Source of the DNA: G020353115 sp964640125
Lineage (GTDB): Bacteria > Bacteroidota > Bacteroidia > Bacteroidales > VadinHA17
NCBI GenBank assembly: GCA_964640125.1
Contig: CAZXGG010000051.1
Location: forward strand, 1 to 24,837
Direction: 5' to 3'
DNA length: 24,837 nucleotides
Shown here piece after piece: positions 9,409 to 17,276 of this stretch. Under the pieces are notes generated by a model. It made no database searches. It saw nothing but the letters and a program-made list of their open reading frames with translations, and had not been told where the DNA came from. Position numbers and translations under genes: made by a program. The number at the start of each line of letters is the position of its first letter. Within the stretch, counting starts at the first letter, position 1.

Positions 9409-10275
9409 TCAGAACCAGATCCTGGCAAGGTATCCGAATAGCATGGTAGTGAAAAAGGAGAATGAGCCATAGACCACTCCGACAAGAGCCATTTCCTGAT
9501 TTCCAAGCAGTGTGCTGGCTACAAAAATAGCCAACGTACTGTTCTGTAATCCAACTTCAACAGCAATCGTATACTGATTCTGTTTGGTTAGTCTAAAAAG
9601 TTTAGGGACCAGCAGACCGGCTGTCATCGAAAAGAAATTCAGCATAAGAGCATATGGTATCAGCCTGAAAAAATGGGAATCCAGTCCTGCCTCTCCGTTG
9701 CCCTCAAGAAAAACAACCCCGGCATAGACACTCAACAGCAGCAGGGGTAAAATAATCCGCAATGGATTCTGTATCTTCAGTGCGAGCTCTTCGCGCTTCC
9801 TGCGGATATAAATGCCAATGGATGCAGGAATAACGGTAATCATGAAAATTTTTAAAATGGTATCCAGCACCGGAAGCACAATTTCTGTATCCTTTCCCAT
9901 ATACAACTGAAGTGCAAGCCGGACGATCAGGGGAATGGTTATCAGGGTGAGAATCCCGTTCACCACCGTGATGGAAACACAGAGGGCAACGTTACCCCGG
10001 ATGATATAATTCACCAGGTTGGATGTTACTCCGCCAGGACAGGCAGAAATAATGATCAATCCCACTTTAAACTCCGGTCTTATGTTGCTGAATGTAGCTA
10101 TAAGAAAAGCAATCACTGGTAATAATATGAGCTGGCTTGCCAGTCCGACCACCAAATTCCGGGGTTCTGCAATAATGTTCCTGAGGTCACCGGTGGTGAT
10201 GGATAATCCTATACCCATCATAATAATAACCAGTGTTGCAGGAAGGAACCAGGTTGAAAACAGATGGACTTGCAT
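9409..10275 (-). CDS. Bile acid:sodium symporter (BASS/SBF) family transporter
   Basis: A 288-residue, highly hydrophobic protein with about nine to ten membrane segments. The characteristic MGIGLSITTGDLR region follows the first membrane segment, and the substrate/sodium-site loop SACPGGVTSNLV lies in the middle, both diagnostic of the BASS/SBF family. Members carry organic anions such as bile acids, pantoate or 2-keto acids with sodium; the cargo here cannot be inferred. The reading frame extends upstream to a TTG at 10329, but I chose the ATG at 10275 because it places the first membrane helix at the N-terminus as usual for the family and leaves an intergenic region for the divergent AmmeMemoRadiSam operon. 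Family assignment is firm, the start less so. Confidence 0.87.
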   Translation of the reverse strand: MQVHLFSTWFLPATLVIIMMGIGLSITTGDLRNIIAEPRNLVVGLASQLILLPVIAFLIATFSNIRPEFKVGLIIISACPGGVTSNLVNYIIRGNVALCVSITVVNGILTLITIPLIVRLALQLYMGKDTEIVLPVLDTILKIFMITVIPASIGIYIRRKREELALKIQNPLRIILPLLLLSVYAGVVFLEGNGEAGLDSHFFRLIPYALMLNFFSMTAGLLVPKLFRLTKQNQYTIAVEVGLQNSTLAIFVASTLLGNQEMALVGVVYGSFSFFTTMLFGYLARIWF

Positions 10276-10392
10276 AATAACAATATTGCCAGCCAAAACA
10301 AAAAAATCATGCAGTGGTTGGTTTACCAACGGCTAAAATTAACAGAAATTATTTGTAATTTTAGGGTTAATTTAAATTCATACAGGCAAATT

Positions 10393-11916
10393 ATGATGAA
10401 GAGTCAGAAATACGGGATGATGATCATGTTGCTATTGATCTTTTTCCCCTTCTCCTGTAAGTCACAAACAAACCAAAATTCAGCAGCCGGTTCGCAGAAA
10501 CTGAAAAACAGGAATCCTATTGCTGCCGGTTCGTATTACCCGGCAAACCAGGCGCAGTTGACATCCCTTCTGGACGAGTGTATGGCACAAGCTGCATCCC
10601 CGAAAGTCAGTGGAGATGTTTTAGCCGTTCTTGTTCCCCATGCGGGATATGTTTTTTCAGGATCTGTAGCGGCATCCAGTTTTAACCAGATACCTAAAGA
10701 GATGAAATTTGATATTGTTTTTGTTATCGGATCAAGCCATCATGTTCTGTTCGACGGCGCATCAATTTACAACCAGGGCCATTACATCACCCCCCTTGGA
10801 ACGGTTCCTGTAAACCTTGAACTGGCAAATGATCTGATCAATGCAAACGACTGCTTTGGCTTTTTTCCCGAGGCTCACACAAACGAGCACAGCATTGAAG
10901 TGCAGTTACCCTTCCTTCAGCACCGTTTCACACACGAATTTCAAATTATTCCCATTGTTATCGGCACCCAGGATGTCCAGCGATGCCGTGATATTGCGAA
11001 GGCACTTCTACCCTACCTCAACCCAAATAACCTCTTTGTTATCAGCACTGACTTCTCCCATTATCCCAGCTATGAAGATGCCGTGAAGGTGGACAAGAAA
11101 ACCGCCTCCGCCATCCTGGCAAATGCTCCGGAAGAGCTGATCAGAACCCTTCAGGAAAACGCCAGGGAAGGTATTCCCGGTTTGCTAACCAGTTTGTGCG
11201 GGTGGTCATCCGTACTTTCCCTGTTATACATGACCGAGCACAGGGATGACATTAAGGTGTTGCACATTGACTATAAAAATTCCGGTGACACGGAATATGG
11301 TGATAAATCGAGGGTGGTCGGATATAATTCCATCTGTTTTACCCAGGCTAAAGAAGAACCCTCAGCTTTTTACCTGGATGAAAAAGACAAGCAAGAACTC
11401 CTGAAGATCGCCAGAAAAACCATGGAAGAATACGTGCTGCACCAGCGAATTCCGGAATTCACTACCCGTGACTATTCAAAGAACCTTCTCACTCCTGCCG
11501 GAGCTTTTGTCACGCTCCAGAAAAACGATGCTTTGCGCGGATGCATCGGTCAGTTTGAGCCTGACCACCCCCTGTATGAGGTGGTCCGCGACATGAGCAT
11601 CTCCTCCTCTACCCGCGATTACCGGTTTCCTCCGGTCACTCCCGATGAGCTGTCTGATATTCACATTGAGATTTCGGTCTTATCACCGATGAAAAAAATT
11701 GAATCGGTCGATGAAATCGTTCTTGGAAAACACGGAATATACATGGTACAGGGATCGCGATCCGGAACATTTCTCCCACAGGTTGCAACACAAACGGGAT
11801 GGGACCTGGAAAATTTTCTTGGCCATTGCGCTAAAGATAAAGCCGGGATTGGATGGGACGGATGGAAGGATGCTGATATCTATGTATATGAAGCATTTGT
11901 TTTTGAAGAGAAATAA
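10393..11916 (+). CDS. amrB-amrA: AmmeMemoRadiSam system proteins B and A fused (Memo-AMMECR1), predicted lipoprotein
   Basis: A 507-residue two-domain protein. Residues 1-22 form a lipoprotein-type signal (hydrophobic 9-20, then Ser-Cys with C22 the likely acylated residue). Residues about 36-318 are a Memo domain, related to class III extradiol dioxygenases, with the residues that line the Memo metal site: H83 in VPHAGYVFSG, H116/H117 in GSSHH, D220 and H223 in STDFSHY, and C269 in SLCGW. Residues about 325-507 are an AMMECR1 domain with the hallmark LRGCIG at 381-386. A and B are usually separate genes linked to the radical SAM partner; the trio's reaction is not known. Upstream in-frame starts as far as 10264 exist, but the ATG at 10393 yields the signal peptide and clears the divergent BASS gene. 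First gene of an operon, 21 bases before the next. Confidence 0.9.
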   Translation: MMKSQKYGMMIMLLLIFFPFSCKSQTNQNSAAGSQKLKNRNPIAAGSYYPANQAQLTSLLDECMAQAASPKVSGDVLAVLVPHAGYVFSGSVAASSFNQIPKEMKFDIVFVIGSSHHVLFDGASIYNQGHYITPLGTVPVNLELANDLINANDCFGFFPEAHTNEHSIEVQLPFLQHRFTHEFQIIPIVIGTQDVQRCRDIAKALLPYLNPNNLFVISTDFSHYPSYEDAVKVDKKTASAILANAPEELIRTLQENAREGIPGLLTSLCGWSSVLSLLYMTEHRDDIKVLHIDYKNSGDTEYGDKSRVVGYNSICFTQAKEEPSAFYLDEKDKQELLKIARKTMEEYVLHQRIPEFTTRDYSKNLLTPAGAFVTLQKNDALRGCIGQFEPDHPLYEVVRDMSISSSTRDYRFPPVTPDELSDIHIEISVLSPMKKIESVDEIVLGKHGIYMVQGSRSGTFLPQVATQTGWDLENFLGHCAKDKAGIGWDGWKDADIYVYEAFVFEEK

Positions 11917-11937
11917 CGATTTTCTATAAGGGTATTC

Positions 11938-14475
11938 ATGAAAGCACCGTATGCTTTAATTCCGGTCATCATCCTGGTTTTGCTGGTATATAGTGCCTCC
12001 TTTCTGGCATCCCGGTTTTCCATTCTCAAACGAAGTACCCATCGCAAATTCTGGAATTCACTGCTGCTTTTAACCTTCTTCACCACTGCCTGCCTGGGAC
12101 TGATCCTTGCCATTCAGGTTAACTATAAAATAAAGATCGGGGTCATTGAGAAGATCCTGGTCTGGCATGTAAATTTTGGCATTGCCCTGGCCGTAATAGC
12201 AATTTTTCACTTCTCCTGGCATCTGAAATACTATGCTGATTTGTTCAGGAAATCCGGGAAAGGTGTGATCCCCTCACCGGATAAGCAACCGGATAATGGA
12301 GTTGTTTCCAGCTATGATTACCAGGGACTGTCGGAGATGCCCCTCAGGTGGATTGTTGTCGTGCTTGGCTTTTCGGCGATCATTACACAGGTTATTCTCC
12401 TCCGGGAATTCATGTCCACCTTTTACGGAAATGAGCTGGTTCTTGGTGTGGTGCTTGCCAACTGGATGATATTGACCGGACTCGGAGCTTTTCTTGGCCG
12501 GTTTTTATCCCGGTTCAGAAATGGAGTAAACCTGCTGTTCTGTTCATTGATCGCCATCGGGACATTGCCTCTTCTGACAGTCTTTCTTTTGAACGTTCTG
12601 AAGAACATTGTCTTCATTGAGGGAAGCATGGTTGGATTATTGCAGGTTTTTGCCTGGTCGGGTATTCTGCTAATTCCCTATTGCCTGCTCTCGGGATCAC
12701 TTTTTACCTACCTTTCCCATCACGTCTCGCTGCTGGGCAAGGAGAACCTGATCTATCGGGTCTACAGCCTTGAGGCCATAGGAAGTGTTCTGGGCGGGAT
12801 ACTCTTCAATTTTATCCTGGTCTTTTTCCTGAAAACCTTTCAGAGCCTCTTTATCCTGCTCACCATAAACCTGTTTTTTGCCATGCGATTTTTCCCTGGC
12901 AGAAGAAGACCGCTCATCCTTATACCGGTGACGGCTTTCTGGGTATTTATGTTAATCGCTTCATTTTTTCTGGACCTTGATGGATTCACAAAGCAACGGT
13001 TATTCAGGAACCAGGAGCTTGTTTACCTGAAAGAGACACCCTATGGAAATCTGGCCATTACAAAAACGGGTGAACAGTTTAATTTTTATGAAGACTATGT
13101 TTTATTATTCAATACATTAAATCCGATTGCCAATGAAGAGAATGTCCACTATGCCCTGGTTCAGCATCCGGATCCGAAATCTGTTTTGGTCATTTCCGGA
13201 GGGATCTCCGGGATGCTGGATGAAATATTGAAATACCCGGTTGAGCGCATTGACTATGTGGAGATTAATCCGTGGCTGGTAAGGGCGGCAAGAGAACATT
13301 TGCATTTCGAAGTCGATCAAAAAGTTCATATTTACCACCAGGATGCACGGCTCTTCATCAGGCATTCTGCTGAAAAATATGATGTCATTCTCATCCATGC
13401 TCCACCTCCCGGCACGGCACAAACGAATCGTTATTACACCTACGAATTTTTTCTCGAACTGAAAAAGTCACTCACCCCTTCCGGTTTTGTTGCCCTGGCC
13501 CTGCCCTCCACCATGAATTATATCAGCGAAGAGGCAGCCGAAGTCCTTTCGATTACCTACAACACTCTGAATGAAGTATTTACATACGTTGATATAATAC
13601 CTGGTGAACAGAATTTTTTCCTTGCCTCTGAAGAAAAGATCAGCCTCCAAATAGCAAAGCGGATTGAAGAGAAGGGAATAGAGAATGAGTATATCAATCA
13701 GTATTATATTGATGATCAGCTTCTTCAGTCCAGAAGGAACACCATCATGCAGTCACTCGATCCGGAAGCAGAGCTGAATCTCGATTTTACTCCCCGTGCC
13801 TATTTGAAACAGATCGCGTTCTGGCTTAGCTATTTTGATTTCAACTACTGGTTCATCTGGGTACCCCTTTTCATCCTGATCCCCATACTCATCGTGCGAT
13901 GGAATCCCATACAGACAGGCATGTTTACCTGTGGTTTCAGTGCTTCTGCCATTGAAATACTGTTGCTCATTGCATTTCAGATTTTGTATGGATACGTTTA
14001 TCAGGTAACGGGCATCATCATTACGCTCTTCATGGCAGGATTGGCTGCAGGTCCCTACCTGCAAAAAAAGATCCTTCCGGGAGCAACGATTGGACAGCTG
14101 ACTGTTGTTCAGGTCCTGATCGGTATATTGGCTATGATCCTTCCCTTCCTGTTCCTTCTGTTCAGGATCATGGATACGGGATCTGGTCTGACACATGCTC
14201 TCTTTTTCCTGCTAACCTTTCTGATCTCAGTCCTTACCGGGATCTTCTTTTCGCTGGCTACTACCCTGATGAAAGGCAATGTTTTACAGGTTGCATCGGG
14301 TTTGTACGGATCGGATCTGATCGGGTCTGCTCTGGGTGCCTTGCTGGTGGCAGCCCTTTTGTTTCCTTTGCTTGGTTTGATCAAGGTTGCCCTGCTGATC
14401 GGTGTTTTAAACTTTATGGCAGCTCTGTTTATCTGGTTACGGAGAAAGCGCCTTTCCGATAATTTTGTAACTTAG
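11938..14475 (+). CDS. Polytopic membrane protein with spermidine-synthase-like (Rossmann methyltransferase-fold) domain
   Basis: An 845-residue inner-membrane protein. An N-terminal unit has three membrane segments; the third holds H77, H91 and H95 (WHV, FHFSWH) in a spacing that resembles haem-binding helices of cytochrome b-like proteins. A six-to-seven-helix block follows (about 130-330), then a soluble spermidine-synthase-like domain (about 360-560), then a second block of about seven helices (640-840). The soluble domain keeps the nucleotide-fold landmarks SGGISG (420-425) and VEIN (441-444), but where aminopropyltransferases have the acidic pair after YDVI it reads IHAPPPGT (486-493), so the catalytic acids are missing. 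It is therefore probably not a normal spermidine synthase. Starts at an ATG with an AAGGG site 21 bases after the Memo-AMMECR1 stop; second gene of the operon. Confidence 0.82.
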   Translation: MKAPYALIPVIILVLLVYSASFLASRFSILKRSTHRKFWNSLLLLTFFTTACLGLILAIQVNYKIKIGVIEKILVWHVNFGIALAVIAIFHFSWHLKYYADLFRKSGKGVIPSPDKQPDNGVVSSYDYQGLSEMPLRWIVVVLGFSAIITQVILLREFMSTFYGNELVLGVVLANWMILTGLGAFLGRFLSRFRNGVNLLFCSLIAIGTLPLLTVFLLNVLKNIVFIEGSMVGLLQVFAWSGILLIPYCLLSGSLFTYLSHHVSLLGKENLIYRVYSLEAIGSVLGGILFNFILVFFLKTFQSLFILLTINLFFAMRFFPGRRRPLILIPVTAFWVFMLIASFFLDLDGFTKQRLFRNQELVYLKETPYGNLAITKTGEQFNFYEDYVLLFNTLNPIANEENVHYALVQHPDPKSVLVISGGISGMLDEILKYPVERIDYVEINPWLVRAAREHLHFEVDQKVHIYHQDARLFIRHSAEKYDVILIHAPPPGTAQTNRYYTYEFFLELKKSLTPSGFVALALPSTMNYISEEAAEVLSITYNTLNEVFTYVDIIPGEQNFFLASEEKISLQIAKRIEEKGIENEYINQYYIDDQLLQSRRNTIMQSLDPEAELNLDFTPRAYLKQIAFWLSYFDFNYWFIWVPLFILIPILIVRWNPIQTGMFTCGFSASAIEILLLIAFQILYGYVYQVTGIIITLFMAGLAAGPYLQKKILPGATIGQLTVVQVLIGILAMILPFLFLLFRIMDTGSGLTHALFFLLTFLISVLTGIFFSLATTLMKGNVLQVASGLYGSDLIGSALGALLVAALLFPLLGLIKVALLIGVLNFMAALFIWLRRKRLSDNFVT

Positions 14476-14496
14476 GCGCTGGGTAAAGGATGCGGA

Positions 14497-15636
14497 ATGG
14501 ATAAAAGGAAATTCATCAAGCAGGGGATCCTGGGGACCGGCGCGTTGTGCTGCCTTCCACGCATTACTTCCGGTAATCTGTTGTCGGACAAGGAACCAGG
14601 GAAATTCCTGTCCCAGAAACTACCAAAAGGGAGCAGGGAAGCCATGTATTATGAAGTGACTCCGCGTGGTGTAAAATGCATGATCTGTCCGAACGAATGT
14701 ACGCTGAAACTGGATGAATTGAGCGATTGCCATAACAGGATAAACAAAGACGATAAACTCTACACCATGGCATATGGCAATCCATGTGCCATTAACATTG
14801 ATCCCATTGAGAAGAAACCGTTGTACCATTTTCTTCCGGGAAGCAGGGCTTTTTCAATTGCCACGGCTGGGTGCAACCTTGCCTGCCTGAATTGTCAGAA
14901 CTGGACCATCTCACAGGTCAGTCCAACGGAAACCCGGAATTATGACCTGATGCCTGACCGGGTGGTTGCTGAAAGTCTTGATAACCATTGCGAATCGATC
15001 GCATATACCTATTCCGAACCCATAACCTTTTACGAATACACACTCGAGTCTGCCAGGATAGCCCGTGAGAAAGGGATCAAGAACGTGATGGTCTCTGCCG
15101 GCTATATTAACGAAGAACCAATGCGGAACCTGGCTCCCTATATCGATGCAGCGAACATTGATCTGAAATCGTTCAAAGAGAGTATCTACTTAAAGCTGAA
15201 TGCAGGGAAGCTGCAGCCTGTACTGGACACATTGAGAATTTTGCTGGAGGAGAAGGTATGGCTTGAGATCACCAATCTAATTGTACCTAACTGGACCGAT
15301 GATTTTGACATGATCCGGGAGATGTGCGAATGGCTGTATGCAAACGGATTTCAGGATTGTCCGCTCCATTTCAGCCGGTTTCATCCCATGTATAAACTAA
15401 CCCAACTGCCACCCACCCCGGTGGCCACCCTGAATAAAGCGAGAGAAATTGCACTTCAATCCGGGATCCGTTATGTCTATGTCGGAAATGTGCCCGGAAC
15501 AAAGGCCAGCAATACCATTTGCCCTGTATGCAAAAAAATCCTGGTGGAAAGACGGGGCTACCTGATTGCATCCAACAAGATAAAAGACGGCAAATGCACC
15601 TATTGCAATGAACCCATCTCCGGAGTCTGGAGTTAA
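14497..15636 (+). CDS. amrS: AmmeMemoRadiSam system radical SAM enzyme with Tat-like leader
   Basis: A 379-residue radical SAM protein. The [4Fe-4S]/SAM motif is CNLACLNC (C126, C130, C133), followed by QNWTISQ as in the family. An N-terminal cysteine set C61, C64, C68, C78 matches the family pattern (CxxCP...C), and a C-terminal zinc-ribbon-like region has CPVC and CTYC before the family ending PISGVW. The reaction catalysed is unknown. Unlike the compact cytosolic forms, residues 1-26 form a leader: KRKFIKQ, then a glycine/alanine-rich hydrophobic stretch and TSG, a Tat-like signal with KR in place of RR. An iron-sulfur enzyme exported folded through Tat would be consistent, but SAM supply outside the cytoplasm is a problem, so the leader could also be a membrane anchor or vestigial. 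ATG at 14497 has an AAAGGA site; third gene of the operon. Confidence 0.92.
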   Translation: MDKRKFIKQGILGTGALCCLPRITSGNLLSDKEPGKFLSQKLPKGSREAMYYEVTPRGVKCMICPNECTLKLDELSDCHNRINKDDKLYTMAYGNPCAINIDPIEKKPLYHFLPGSRAFSIATAGCNLACLNCQNWTISQVSPTETRNYDLMPDRVVAESLDNHCESIAYTYSEPITFYEYTLESARIAREKGIKNVMVSAGYINEEPMRNLAPYIDAANIDLKSFKESIYLKLNAGKLQPVLDTLRILLEEKVWLEITNLIVPNWTDDFDMIREMCEWLYANGFQDCPLHFSRFHPMYKLTQLPPTPVATLNKAREIALQSGIRYVYVGNVPGTKASNTICPVCKKILVERRGYLIASNKIKDGKCTYCNEPISGVWS

Positions 15637-15645
15637 TGCATTCCC

Positions 15646-16152
15646 ATGAATATTCAAGAACAATTGGAAGTGGAGCTTTCCAGGTGGAACACGGATCTTG
15701 TTTCGGAATATGTTGGAGCAGATCGGGAGCGGTTTTACGAATTGTGGAATCTGCTGCTACCCGAGAAATATCCCGTCTCACCCAGGACAGCCTGGGTGCT
15801 CGAATTCCTCTGTGAAAAAAACCCCCACCTGTTAAAACCCTACCTGGATGAATTGCTCAATGCGCTTCCCGGAATAATACATCATGGGATTAAGCGCCAT
15901 ATGATGAAGATCCTCGCCTTCCAGGAGATCCCCGAAGAACACCTGGGCAACCTGATTGATCTATGCTTCCGGTGGATCGAGGATCCTGAAATACCCGTTG
16001 CTGTGAAAGTACACTCCATGCAGATCATTTACAATGCAATCCAGCAGTTCCCTGAACTTAAAGCTGAATTTATTGCTGTTGTGGAGGATCAGATGCCCAA
16101 GAACTCACCTGGATTCAAGTCACGAGCGAGAAGGCTAATCGCTAAACTGTAG
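15646..16152 (+). CDS. Small HEAT-like alpha-helical repeat protein
   Basis: A 168-residue soluble protein without a signal peptide or membrane segment. It is almost wholly predicted helix, with amphipathic pairs such as RTAWVLEFLCEKNP and VKVHSMQIIYNAIQQFP, each followed by a turn, in the manner of HEAT/ARM repeats (about four units). No catalytic motif was seen and I cannot name a family. It starts 9 bases after the radical SAM stop codon and is the last gene of the operon, so translation is probably coupled and a partner or scaffold role for the AmmeMemoRadiSam proteins is a reasonable inference. If the rest of the system is exported this protein would be the cytoplasmic member. Confidence 0.75.
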   Translation: MNIQEQLEVELSRWNTDLVSEYVGADRERFYELWNLLLPEKYPVSPRTAWVLEFLCEKNPHLLKPYLDELLNALPGIIHHGIKRHMMKILAFQEIPEEHLGNLIDLCFRWIEDPEIPVAVKVHSMQIIYNAIQQFPELKAEFIAVVEDQMPKNSPGFKSRARRLIAKL

Positions 16153-16174
16153 AATATTTCCTGATTTCTGCCCA

Positions 16175-16205
16175 TCGGTCAGACGGACTGAAGCCGTCAG
16201 ACCGA
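16175..16205. repeat. Imperfect palindrome between convergent genes, possible bidirectional terminator
   Basis: Arms 16175-16186 (TCGGTCAGACGG) and 16194-16205 (CCGTCAGACCGA) pair over 12 positions with one mismatch around a 7-base loop. It lies between the end of the AmmeMemoRadiSam operon and the end of the convergent DUF362 gene. There is no T run on either side, so it is not a classical intrinsic terminator; an mRNA 3'-end stabiliser or a dispersed palindromic repeat is equally possible. The remainder of this 179-base gap shows nothing I can name. Confidence 0.55.
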
Positions 16206-16331
16206 ACCAAATTAACAGGATCCGAATCAGCACAATGAAATTAACCCGCATCATTCATTAATAATCCGGGTTAATGGGTTGATTTCGCCTTGTCATGGGT
16301 AATTTTTTCCAGGTAACCTTCGCAGTACAGG

Positions 16332-17252
16332 TCAAATCAGGCAATCTTCTGTCCAACCCAGTTTTATCAGTTCAATCTTATCCGGATCAGCCGTTCCCAG
16401 CCTGTGGCGGGTATCTGCCAGAAGAATATGTTTTGCCGGCGGATTCAGCGGTCTCTCCTCTCCAAAGTGTTCCTTTCGTTTAGCCTGCAGGATGCGGACC
16501 CCAACAGAATCTACGGCTACCGGATCGAAACCGACCAGCAATCCCTTGTATTCCCAGGTAAACTCCTTATTGAAGTGATGTCTTCCAACTCCATGAAAAA
16601 GAGGATTTAACATAACAAGAATATTCAACCTGGTTTTGCCTTCCACCACGGGCAATCTCCAGAGTGTGGCAAGATCAGCACAGGAATCGCCATGGAGTGA
16701 TGATGGATTTGGAATAAACATGATGTAGTTCTTCAGCAGGGATCCCACACCAGACCAGGCGTGTGTTCGAAGCGGTCGGGTATTGATCAGTGCAGTACTG
16801 TTCTGAAAGACCGGATCATTGATAATGCCCCTGTCCTTGATGCCGATGTTTTTTTCCTCCACTCCCACACCCATAACACGCTGCTTTATAGCCTGTTCGA
16901 GTTCGGGAGGTGTAGGCATGTAGGACCAAACATTCGATTTTATTCCAACGATATCATCCGGTTTAATCAGTTTTTTCCAGGCATCCAGATAATCTTTTTC
17001 ATCCGTTAATGCCATAACTGCCTGATCCAGCATGGATTGAATTTTACCCGGGAAGGGTGTGTTATACCCTTTCAACAGATCCTTATCACGGATCAGTATA
17101 ACCCGTGTCTTCTCTCCGGCCCCTGTTTCAGGTAATGCGGAAGTGAGGGCTTTTGCTGTCTGCCCCGATCGGGAAAAATAGAGAAACCCACCAATGGAGG
17201 CAAGGGCACTTCTCTTAAGAAGCGTTCGTCTTGTTATCGGTTTCCGGTTCAT
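16332..17252 (-). CDS. Tat-exported DUF362 domain protein
   Basis: A 306-residue protein with a textbook twin-arginine signal: TRRTLLK at residues 7-13, a hydrophobic stretch (ALASIGGFLYF) and a probable cleavage site near residue 40. The mature part is DUF362-like (segments DDIVGIKSNVW, VGFDPVAVDSVGVRILQ and the C-terminal LLADTRHRLGTADPDKIEL are the usual landmarks). DUF362 proteins have no agreed function; some carry ferredoxin domains, but this one does not, having only two cysteines (one in DSCADL, one near the C-terminus). Tat export implies that it folds, possibly with a cofactor, before crossing the inner membrane. It starts 24 bases after the DUF6599 stop on the same strand, making a two-gene unit that converges on the AmmeMemoRadiSam operon. 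Confidence 0.85.
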   Translation of the reverse strand: MNRKPITRRTLLKRSALASIGGFLYFSRSGQTAKALTSALPETGAGEKTRVILIRDKDLLKGYNTPFPGKIQSMLDQAVMALTDEKDYLDAWKKLIKPDDIVGIKSNVWSYMPTPPELEQAIKQRVMGVGVEEKNIGIKDRGIINDPVFQNSTALINTRPLRTHAWSGVGSLLKNYIMFIPNPSSLHGDSCADLATLWRLPVVEGKTRLNILVMLNPLFHGVGRHHFNKEFTWEYKGLLVGFDPVAVDSVGVRILQAKRKEHFGEERPLNPPAKHILLADTRHRLGTADPDKIELIKLGWTEDCLI

Positions 17253-17276
17253 GATGAATCGATATTAATTTTATTA

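Noticed and set aside
10317..10330. GTTGGT-TT-ACCAAC inverted repeat between the divergent BASS and Memo-AMMECR1 genes, considered as an operator.
   Set aside because: Arms are only 6 bp and such a repeat is expected by chance in a region of this size; no second copy or promoter overlap could be shown.
11938..14475. Annotation as polyamine biosynthesis enzyme SpeE.
   Set aside because: The acidic catalytic positions are replaced by His and Pro and the domain is embedded among membrane blocks; no polyamine gene is nearby.
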